From: Melastoma dodecandrum
Lineage: Eukaryota > Streptophyta > Magnoliopsida > Myrtales > Melastomataceae
Direction: 5' to 3'
Length of the DNA stretch: 64,000 nt
NCBI GenBank assembly: GCA_029817715.1
Contig: JARUPY010000090.1
Location: 2,046,001 to 2,110,000 of the forward strand
Under the pieces are notes generated by a model, which had not been told where the DNA came from, searched no databases, and saw only the letters and a list, made by a program, of their open reading frames with translations. Below, one piece after another: positions 56,765-64,000 of the stretch. The first letter of the stretch is position 1; each line of letters opens with the position of its first letter. The translations under genes and the position numbers were made by a program.

Positions 56765-56975
56765 GGCATCCTCCTGATAAGTCTGGAGTTCCTGTCTATC
56801 AGCGGCGGCGCGAGGCTCAAAGGCCGCGGATTCGCGCCTTTCGGCTAGCGCCCTGACCGAGGCGCCGACCCTCTTCCAGGCAGCGGCTTATCCACCGCCT
56901 CGCCGACTGCCGGCTTGATCCGACGCAGGTCTCGCGCGCATCAAAGCCGGAGTACCGCGCTGCCCGGGGACCTGC

Positions 56976-57602
56976 ATGACGACACCGCACTTCCGACGCG
57001 AGCGGGCGCTGATGCGCAAGGGCCATGCCCTCGTCGCCGGCATCGACGAGGCGGGCCGGGGGCCGCTCGCCGGCCCGGTCGCGGCGGCGGCGGTGATCCT
57101 CGATCCGGCGCGGGTGCCGAAGGGCCTCGACGATTCCAAGCGGCTCGAGCCCGAGGCGCGCGAGGACCTCTACGAGATCATCGTCGACAGGGCGCTGGCG
57201 GTCGGCGTCGCCTTCGCTTCGGCGGGCGAGATCGATCGCCTCAACATCCGCCAGGCCACCTTCCTCGCCATGCGCCGGGCGCTCGCGGCGCTGGCCGAGG
57301 TGCCGGCCTATGTGCTGATCGACGGCAACGACCTGCCGCCTTGCCTGATCTGCGAGGGCGAGACGCTGGTGAAGGGCGACGCGACGTCGGCCTCGATCGC
57401 CGCCGCCTCGATCGTCGCCAAGGTGACGCGCGACCGGCTGATGCGGCGGCTGTGCACGCGCCATCCCGTCTACGGCTTCTCGCGCCATGTCGGCTACGGC
57501 ACCCGCGACCATCTCGCGGCGCTGGCCGCGCACGGCCCGTGCCCCGCGCACCGCATGACCTTCGCGCCGCTCAAGGTCCTTGCGGCGCTGCAGACGATTT
57601 GA
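56976..57602 (+). CDS. rnhB: Ribonuclease HII
   Basis: Cuts RNA in RNA-DNA hybrids, including single ribonucleotides left in DNA. The 208-residue product has the catalytic motif [14 protein letters not shown] (Asp and Glu), the second Asp in VLIDGND, and [21 protein letters not shown] hairpin GTGTCC-CCAAA-GGACAC at 57608-57624 follows the stop but has no T-tract. ccrM follows on the same strand, an order common in alphaproteobacteria. Confidence 0.96.
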   Translation: MTTPHFRRERALMRKGHALVAGIDEAGRGPLAGPVAAAAVILDPARVPKGLDDSKRLEPEAREDLYEIIVDRALAVGVAFASAGEIDRLNIRQATFLAMRRALAALAEVPAYVLIDGNDLPPCLICEGETLVKGDATSASIAAASIVAKVTRDRLMRRLCTRHPVYGFSRHVGYGTRDHLAALAAHGPCPAHRMTFAPLKVLAALQTI

Positions 57603-57641
57603 AGGGCGTGTCCCCAAAGGACACACGCGATCACGCCGCCG

Positions 57642-57656
57642 TTAAACGCGCCTTTT
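57642..57656 (+). promoter_or_regulatory. Weak CtrA-like site upstream of ccrM
   Basis: TTAA at 57642-57645 and TTTT at 57653-57656 are separated by seven bases, matching six of eight fixed positions of TTAA-N7-TTAA. ccrM is a known CtrA target in Caulobacter, which is the only reason to record it; it lies 58 bases before the ATG. Confidence 0.25.
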
Positions 57657-57698
57657 ACCTCGCTCGGGCACAGTCTCGCTCGTTGGTTCGTTGCGTAA

Positions 57699-58922
<1,224 letters not shown>

Positions 58923-58924
58923 GG

Positions 58925-59401
58925 CTATCCCGCATCCGCCGCGGCGCGAAGCGCGGCGACGTCGAGCTTCACCATGCCCATCATCGCCTGCATCGCCCGC
59001 TTGGCGCGCGCCGGATCGGGGTCGCCGAGCAGTTCGGTCAGGGCGCGCGGCACCACCTGCCAGGAGAAGCCCCAGCGGTCGGTGATCCACCCGCAGCGCT
59101 GCGGCGTGCCGCCATCGGCGAGAGCGTCCCAGACGCGGTCGACCTCGGCCTGGTCGTCGCAGCTGAGCGACAGCGAGATCAGGAGGCTGGGGTCGGCCGG
59201 CTGCCCGGTGTTGAGCGCCTGCAGCTTCTGGCCGCCCAGCGTGAACGCGACCATCAGCACGCTGCCGGCGGGGCCGCTCGGCGTGTCCGTCGCCGATCGC
59301 TGCACGTGATCAACATGCGAGTCTGGAAGGAGCGAGCAGTAGAAGCGCGCCGCCGCTTCGGCATCGTGCTCGAACCACAGGCAGGGGGTGACCTTCGACA
59401 T
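58925..59401 (-). CDS. VOC family protein (PhnB / demethylubiquinone methyltransferase-like)
   Basis: A 158-residue cytoplasmic protein with the vicinal-oxygen-chelate fold of the PhnB type. The start MSKVTPCLWFEHDAEAAARFYCSLLPDS, and the later GWITDRWGFSWQVVP, match proteins of this group, whose physiological role is not settled despite annotations as methyltransferases. The GxxLF-type metal site is not clear. It lies downstream of the GST gene on the same strand with a 35-base gap, so the two may be cotranscribed under MarR control. Confidence 0.88.
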   Translation of the reverse strand: MSKVTPCLWFEHDAEAAARFYCSLLPDSHVDHVQRSATDTPSGPAGSVLMVAFTLGGQKLQALNTGQPADPSLLISLSLSCDDQAEVDRVWDALADGGTPQRCGWITDRWGFSWQVVPRALTELLGDPDPARAKRAMQAMMGMVKLDVAALRAAADAG

Positions 59402-59436
59402 CGATGTCTCCTTGTCGATCGCGTTATGAAAAGCTC

Positions 59437-60135
59437 TCAGTCACGATCCGGCGCACCGAGCGGAAAGTAATGCCGGTACGGCCTGCCTTCCTCGACGGCG
59501 CGCGCAAATGACGGGCGCGCGCGGAGGCGCGAGCGATAGGCGCGTAGCTTCGGGAACCGCGGTGCGATCTCGTGCACCCAGTCGGCATAGAAGAGAGCCG
59601 GCGCCGCGGCGCAATCGGCCATGCTGAACGTGTCGCCCGCCGCCCAGGTGCGGCCGTCGAGCCGCGTGTCGAGCCAGGCGTAGGCGGTCTCGAGCTTCCG
59701 ACGCGCCGTCGCATAGATCTCATCGCGCCGGCTGTCGGACTTCATCGTCGCCACGACCGGCTTCGTCGCCTCGTTCATCACCCAAAGATCGAAGACGCGA
59801 TCGAGCAGCCGGACTTCCAGGGCTTGGGCGCGATCATCCGGCAGCAAGCGCACCGGCCCCGGGTGATGGATGTCGAGATGCTCGATGATGATGGTCGACT
59901 CCGCGACCGTCTCGGCTCCGTCGGTGAGCACCGGAAACGTTCCGAACGGCCACAGCGCCACACGCTCCTCGGCCGCGCCCTCGTGCTCGAGATGGCGGTA
60001 GGTGAAGGCGATGTCGTTTTCCCAAAGCGCGACCAGCACTTTCTGGCAGTAGGAGGAGAAGGGATGCGCGTAGAGCTTCAGCTTTTGATCGCTTCGTGCG
60101 CCGTCGCGCTGTCTCTCGACCACAGATGCCCCCAT
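59437..60135 (-). CDS. Glutathione S-transferase
   Basis: A 232-residue cytosolic GST. The N-terminal thioredoxin-like domain has YAHPFSSYCQKVLVAL, where the Ser/Cys cluster contacts glutathione, and the TVAESTIIIEHL turn (cis-Pro FPVL); the C-terminal helical domain contains AAGDTFSMADCAAAP. The substrate is unknown, but its control by a MarR repressor points to detoxification of an inducing compound. The ATG at 60135 follows a GAGG; a GTG one codon upstream is also possible. Confidence 0.92.
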   Translation of the reverse strand: MGASVVERQRDGARSDQKLKLYAHPFSSYCQKVLVALWENDIAFTYRHLEHEGAAEERVALWPFGTFPVLTDGAETVAESTIIIEHLDIHHPGPVRLLPDDRAQALEVRLLDRVFDLWVMNEATKPVVATMKSDSRRDEIYATARRKLETAYAWLDTRLDGRTWAAGDTFSMADCAAAPALFYADWVHEIAPRFPKLRAYRSRLRARPSFARAVEEGRPYRHYFPLGAPDRD

Positions 60136-60156
60136 CACGACCTCATGACTGCTTAA

Positions 60157-60168
60157 GTTGATATCAAC
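60157..60168. promoter_or_regulatory. MarR operator in the GST promoter
   Basis: GTTGATATCAAC is a perfect 12-base palindrome that overlaps the predicted -10 element of the GST promoter. The same core recurs at 60351-60362 in the divergent marR promoter, which identifies it as the likely site of that regulator. Confidence 0.75.
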
Positions 60169-60186
60169 GTAATTTGGTCAGGTCAA
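60158..60186 (-). promoter_or_regulatory. Predicted GST promoter
   Basis: On the minus strand, TTGACC (60186-60181) is followed by a 17-base spacer and TATCAA (60163-60158). The -10 lies inside the palindrome at 60157-60168, so bound repressor would block it. Confidence 0.6.
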
Positions 60187-60338
60187 TGATGCTTGGGTAT
60201 GAGACAGACAAGCCTTCGTTGTGCCTGTGACACGGTTTGCGGTTGGCGTCCTTTCAAGGCACGCTGAAAGCATGTTGGGATCAAAACGAATAGCACGTGG
60301 TCGGGCCGGATCTGCCTGCATTCGTCCGCCGCCACACG

Positions 60339-60367
60339 TTGACGAGAAGAGTTGATATCAATATGAA
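60339..60367 (+). promoter_or_regulatory. Predicted marR promoter
   Basis: TTGACG (60339-60344), a 17-base spacer and TATGAA (60362-60367) form a good sigma-70 promoter. The start site would fall at about 60374, which is the marR ATG, so the message may be leaderless. The second operator fills the spacer. Confidence 0.6.
60351..60362. promoter_or_regulatory. MarR operator in the marR promoter
   Basis: GTTGATATCAAT shares 11 of 12 bases with the site at 60157-60168. It sits between the -35 and -10 elements of the marR promoter, which fits negative autoregulation. Confidence 0.72.
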
Positions 60368-60373
60368 TTGCCA

Positions 60374-60820
60374 ATGGCGAAGTCGGTGGTGCCTTACGAG
60401 ACGACGCTGCACGTCCGCGACACCTGCCTTTGCCTGCATTCGCAGCGGGCGGCGCGCGCGTTGGCGCGCAAGTTCGACGAGGTCTACAGACCTCTCGACC
60501 TGACGAGCGGGCAATTCTCGTTGATCATCTCGCTGAACAGGCCTGCACCCGCCGCCTTCGCCGGCGTGGCTCGGCTGCTTTCGATGGACCGGACGACGCT
60601 GACTGCGGCGCTGAAGCCGCTGGTCCGTCGCGGCCTTGTCGAGGTGTCCGTCGATCCCGACGACGGACGAGCGCGGCGACTTGCTCTCACCGACAAAGGT
60701 CGCGCCCTGCTTGCCGAAGCCGTGCCGCTCTGGGAGCGGACGCATGCCGAGATCGAGGCCGCACTGGACGCCGATCGCGTGCGAAGCGATCTTCGCGTGC
60801 TCGATGGCTCGCAAGCCTAA
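60374..60820 (+). CDS. MarR family transcriptional regulator
   Basis: A 148-residue winged-helix repressor. The DNA-binding part has VARLLSMDRTTLTAALKPLVRRGLVEV, with the wing in DPDDGRARRLALT. The N-terminal segment ETTLHVRDTCLCLHSQRAARALA contains two close cysteines (CLC), which could sense oxidants or electrophiles. The ATG at 60374 is used; the predicted promoter ends just before it. It is divergent from the GST gene, and shared palindromes overlap both promoters, so it most likely represses both. Confidence 0.92.
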   Translation: MAKSVVPYETTLHVRDTCLCLHSQRAARALARKFDEVYRPLDLTSGQFSLIISLNRPAPAAFAGVARLLSMDRTTLTAALKPLVRRGLVEVSVDPDDGRARRLALTDKGRALLAEAVPLWERTHAEIEAALDADRVRSDLRVLDGSQA

Positions 60821-60890
60821 CGCTGTTGTAGCTCGCGATGACGCCGCTTTGAAGAAAAGCCGCAGCGCAACGCGCCGCGGCTCACTCCAC

Positions 60891-61154
60891 TTACTTCTTG
60901 TTGTTGTCGGCCGGCTTCTGCGACTGCGTGTCGGCGCCGGGCGCGGCGCCGACCGTGCCGGCGGACGCCTTGGCCGAGTTCCCCTGCTGCGCCTGCACCT
61001 GCTGCGGGTCGGTGGCGACGCCGGGCGCCGTCGGCGTCTTCATCGCGCCGGTCGTGCCGGGCGACTTGCTGTTGTTCATCGAATTGTCGCCTTGCGCGTG
61101 TGCGGCGCCGATCGCCAGGCCGAGCGTCGCGAGCGCGATGAGGATGCGTGACAT
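60891..61154 (-). CDS. Small secreted hypothetical protein
   Basis: An 87-residue exported protein of no recognised family. The signal peptide is MSRILIALATLGLAIGAAHA, cleaved probably before QGDN. The mature part is short, hydrophilic and low-complexity, rich in Asn, Gln, Ala, Pro and Thr, with no cysteine, and is probably disordered. GGGAGAG lies seven bases before the ATG at 61154. It is divergent from parC. Confidence 0.7.
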   Translation of the reverse strand: MSRILIALATLGLAIGAAHAQGDNSMNNSKSPGTTGAMKTPTAPGVATDPQQVQAQQGNSAKASAGTVGAAPGADTQSQKPADNNKK

Positions 61155-61275
61155 TCTTCTCTCCCGATACCGTTTTGTCCTTGGGACCGCGCCAACAAGG
61201 ACGGGAGATGCATGTTCCTGGGAGCGCCTGCGACGGACTGTCTCGTAAAGCAAATGACATTGGGATAGTTCTCGC

Positions 61276-61290
61276 GAACGAAAGGGGAAC
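61276..61290. promoter_or_regulatory. LexA-like box GAAC-N7-GAAC upstream of parC
   Basis: GAAC at 61276-61279 and at 61287-61290, seven bases apart, is an exact match to the alphaproteobacterial LexA pattern. It lies 36 bases before the parC ATG, a good place for an operator. Confidence 0.45.
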
Positions 61291-61325
61291 TTGCCGACTC
61301 CCGCCGCTTCGCTTAGCCCTGCGCC

Positions 61326-63578
61326 ATGGCCAAGTCTCCAGCGCCCCCGCCTCCGAACGGCAGCTCAATCGATCTCGTGCCCCTCCACGAGGCGCTGGAG
61401 GAGCGCTACCTCGCCTATGCGCTGTCGACCATCACCGGGCGCGCGCTGCCGGATGCGCGCGACGGGCTGAAGCCGGTGCATCGGCGCATCCTCTACGGGA
61501 TGCAGGTGCTGCGGCTCGACCCCGGCACCGCCTTCCGCAAGTGCGCGAAGATCGTCGGCGACGTGATGGGCTCGTTCCATCCGCACGGCGATCAGGCGAT
61601 CTACGACGCGCTGGTTCGTTTGGCGCAGGACTTCTCCTCGCGCTATCCGCTGGTCGACGGGCAGGGCAATTTCGGCAACATCGACGGCGACGGCGCGGCG
61701 GCCTACCGCTACACCGAGGCGCGCATGACCGAGGTCGCGCGCCTGCTGCTCGAAGGCATCGACGAGGACGCGATCGACTTCCGCGACAATTACGCGGGGA
61801 CCGAGCGCGAGCCCATCGTGCTGCCGTCGGCCTTCCCGAACATGCTGGCCAACGGCGCGCAGGGCATCGCGGTCGGCATGGCGACGTCGATCCCGCCGCA
61901 CAACGTCGCCGAGCTTTGCGATGCGGCGCTGCACATGATCTCGCACAAGAGCGCCGAGACCGACGACCTCCTGCAGTTCGTGCACGGGCCGGACTTCCCG
62001 ACCGGCGGCATCATCGTCGAGCCCGCCGCCGCCATCGCCGAAGCCTACCGCACCGGGCGCGGCTCGTTCCGGCTGCGCGCGCGCTGGGAGAGGGAGGAGG
62101 GCGCGCGCGGCGTGTGGCAGGTGGTGATCACGCAGATCCCCTACATGGTCCAGAAGTCGCGGCTGATCGAGAAGCTCGCCGAGCTGCTGACCGAAAAGAA
62201 GCTGCCGCTGGTCGCCGACGTGCGCGACGAATCGGCGGAGGACATCCGCATCGTCATCGAGCCGAGGAGCCGCGCCGTCGAGCCGGCGGTGATGATGGAG
62301 CAGCTGTTCCGCGCCAGCGAGCTCGAGACGCGCTTCTCGATGAACATGAACGTGCTCGTCGACGGCGTGATCCCGAAGGTGGTGTCGCTGAAGGAGGCGC
62401 TGCGGCAATGGCTCGACCATCGCCGCGACGTGCTGGTGCGCCGCTCGCGGCATCGATTGGCCAAGATCGAGCATCGCCTCGAAGTCCTCGCCGGCATGCT
62501 GGTGGTGTTCCTCAACCTCGACGAGGTGATCCGCATCATCCGCGAGGAGGACGAGCCGAAGCAGGTCTTGATGCAAACCTTCGAGCTCTCCGAGGTGCAG
62601 GTCAATTACATCCTCGACACGCGGCTGCGCAGCCTGCGCCGGCTCGAGGAGATGGAGCTGCGTCGGGAGAACGACGAGCTGCGCAAGGAGAAGGCCGAGG
62701 TGGAGGCGCTGCTCGCCGACGAGGGCAGGCAGTGGAAGACGGTGGCCGCCCAGATCAAGGAGCTGCGTAAGAAGTACGGCCCCGAGACGCCGCTCGGGCG
62801 TCGCCGCACGAGCTTCGCCGAGGCGCCGGCGGCGGCCGACGTCGAGCGCGCCTCCGCGGCGCTGGTCGAGCGCGAGCCGATCACGGTGGTGGTGTCGGAG
62901 AAGGGCTGGATCCGCGCCCTGAAGGGACATGTCGCCGATCTCACGACGCTGCAGTTCAAGGGCGACGATCGCCTCAAGACGAGCTTCCTCGCCGAGACGA
63001 CGACGCGCATCCTCGTGCTGGCGACGGACGGGCGGGTGTTCACGCTCGACGGCTCGAAGCTGCCGGGCGGGCGCGGGCAGGGCGAGCCGATCCGCGTGAT
63101 GGCCGATCTCGGCGAGGGCGAGGAGATCGTCGCCGTGCTGCCCTACGTGGCGGGGACGAAGATGCTGATCGCCTCGAGCGACGGGCGCGGCTTCCGCGTC
63201 GGCCAGGACGAGATGATCGGCGAGACGCGCAAGGGCCGCCAGGTGATGAACGTCGACAAGCCGGCCGAGGTCTGCCTGCTGGTGCCGGCCGCCGGCGACC
63301 AGGTCGCGGTGATCGGCGAGAACCGTCGCCTGCTCGTCTTCCCGCTCGACCAGGTGCCGGAGATGACGCGCGGCAAGGGCGTGCGGCTGCAGCGCTACAA
63401 GGACGGCGGCATCGCCGACGCGCTCGTGTTCAAGGTCGAGGACGGGCTGACGTGGCAGGACTCGGCCGGGCGCACGTTCGTCGTGAAAAAGCCGGAGCTG
63501 CGCGACTGGATCGGCAACCGCGCCGAAGCCGGCCGCCTGCCGCCGAAGGGATTCCCGAAGGCGAACAGGTTCACGTGA
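61326..63578 (+). CDS. parC: DNA topoisomerase IV subunit A
   Basis: Cutting subunit of topoisomerase IV, which separates daughter chromosomes. The 750-residue product has the active-site tyrosine Tyr129 in YRYTEARM, the conserved [24 protein letters not shown] stretch, a coiled-coil gate and a C-terminal beta-pinwheel with degenerate blades. In the quinolone-determining region, the positions of E. coli Ser80 and Glu84 are Gln90 and Asp94 ([11 protein letters not shown]). parE is not in the window. The LexA-like box upstream may control it. Confidence 0.96.
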   Translation: MAKSPAPPPPNGSSIDLVPLHEALEERYLAYALSTITGRALPDARDGLKPVHRRILYGMQVLRLDPGTAFRKCAKIVGDVMGSFHPHGDQAIYDALVRLAQDFSSRYPLVDGQGNFGNIDGDGAAAYRYTEARMTEVARLLLEGIDEDAIDFRDNYAGTEREPIVLPSAFPNMLANGAQGIAVGMATSIPPHNVAELCDAALHMISHKSAETDDLLQFVHGPDFPTGGIIVEPAAAIAEAYRTGRGSFRLRARWEREEGARGVWQVVITQIPYMVQKSRLIEKLAELLTEKKLPLVADVRDESAEDIRIVIEPRSRAVEPAVMMEQLFRASELETRFSMNMNVLVDGVIPKVVSLKEALRQWLDHRRDVLVRRSRHRLAKIEHRLEVLAGMLVVFLNLDEVIRIIREEDEPKQVLMQTFELSEVQVNYILDTRLRSLRRLEEMELRRENDELRKEKAEVEALLADEGRQWKTVAAQIKELRKKYGPETPLGRRRTSFAEAPAAADVERASAALVEREPITVVVSEKGWIRALKGHVADLTTLQFKGDDRLKTSFLAETTTRILVLATDGRVFTLDGSKLPGGRGQGEPIRVMADLGEGEEIVAVLPYVAGTKMLIASSDGRGFRVGQDEMIGETRKGRQVMNVDKPAEVCLLVPAAGDQVAVIGENRRLLVFPLDQVPEMTRGKGVRLQRYKDGGIADALVFKVEDGLTWQDSAGRTFVVKKPELRDWIGNRAEAGRLPPKGFPKANRFT

Positions 63579-63640
63579 GCGGCGCGCTTGCGCGACTAAG
63601 CGCTTACATGGACGGCGTACGCTAGGCACGGGAGACGGCG

Positions 63641-64000
63641 ATGATCGGCGCGATCAATCTGGAAGCAGTCTTCGACGGCGTGACCGACCACTGGTCGCCG
63701 CGCGTCGTTGCGCGCGTCAACGATCAGTACGTGAAGGTCGCCAAGGTGAAGGGCCAGCTCGTCTGGCACAAGCACGACGCCGAGGACGAGCTGTTCCAGG
63801 TCGTGCGCGGCCGTCTGCGCATCGAGTTCGAGGGCGGCAGGGACGTCGTGCTGAACGAGGGCGAGTTCTGCGTCGTGCCGAAGGGCGTCATGCACAACCC
63901 GGTCGCTGACGAGGAATGCTGGATCGTGCTCATCGAGACGGTGACGACGCAGCACACCGGCGACGTGGTGACGCCGCGCACGAAGTCGATCGAGCAGCAG
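63641..64000 (+). CDS. Cupin domain protein, C-terminus cut by window edge
   Basis: A small single-domain beta-barrel cupin; 120 codons are present from the ATG at 63641 and the frame is open at the last base, probably only a few residues short of the end. The metal-binding motifs are visible: WHKHDAEDELFQVVRG (two histidines and a glutamate) and the second motif VPKGVMHNPV with the last histidine. The function is unknown; such proteins range from sugar isomerases to storage folds. It follows parC on the same strand after 62 bases. Confidence 0.88.
   Translation, partial: MIGAINLEAVFDGVTDHWSPRVVARVNDQYVKVAKVKGQLVWHKHDAEDELFQVVRGRLRIEFEGGRDVVLNEGEFCVVPKGVMHNPVADEECWIVLIETVTTQHTGDVVTPRTKSIEQQ

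Noticed and set aside
57608..57624. Hairpin after rnhB as a rho-independent terminator
   Set aside because: The six-base stem has no following T-tract; it is only mentioned under rnhB.

Overview
The window is high-GC chromosomal DNA from an alphaproteobacterium, most likely of the order Hyphomicrobiales (Rhizobiales). The pointers are a CcrM-type GANTC methyltransferase next to rnhB, the short class of prolyl-tRNA synthetase, AspRS plus GatB, a single Rel/Spo homologue beside rpoZ, the order slt-dapA-smpB ... rpoZ-rsh-pdxJ-acpS-lepB-rnc-era, and the yeaG-yeaH-spoVR operon. Genus is not determined. No phage, insertion sequence, CRISPR array or rRNA operon was seen; most of the window is core genome with small accessory insertions.

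Layout. 1-7.7 kb (minus strand): topA, rnr, a DUF983 membrane protein and an MFS transporter cut by the window edge, preceded by a GH25 lysozyme. 8-12 kb: pyrB and a dihydroorotase homologue that has lost metal ligands, separated by two reverse-strand genes and a 29-bp exact direct repeat. 12-17.7 kb: a one-cysteine Bcp peroxiredoxin, a large AsmA-like envelope protein and a soluble double-PAS chemoreceptor. 17.7-23.5 kb: lipB with a nitronate monooxygenase, a MarR-GNAT-GNAT fusion with a perfect palindromic operator, a patatin and proS. 23.7-28.7 kb: a site-2-type protease, aspS, an MntA/HepT toxin-antitoxin pair and gatB. 28.7-34.6 kb: a histone H1-like repeat protein, small secreted proteins, tRNA-Ser(GCU), an alpha/beta hydrolase, a lone receiver protein and a lipoprotein lytic transglycosylase. 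34.8-44.2 kb: the dapA-to-era core block, which joins lysine and pyridoxine synthesis, trans-translation, the stringent response, acyl-carrier activation, secretion and RNA processing. 44.2-54.2 kb: a Rieske/FAD oxidoreductase, glnE and the spoVR/yeaH/yeaG stress operon. 54.4-64 kb: folA, an MFS transporter, rnhB, ccrM, a VOC protein, a GST/MarR divergon with operators inside both promoters, parC with a LexA-like box, and a cupin cut by the right edge.

The genes most worth a second look are regulatory or accessory: the two MarR systems with readable operators, the MntA/HepT module translationally coupled to gatB, the pyrC-fragment repeat, the degenerate dihydroorotase, and the 81-bp tandem repeat inside the H1-like gene. 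I found no clearly undescribed multi-gene system.
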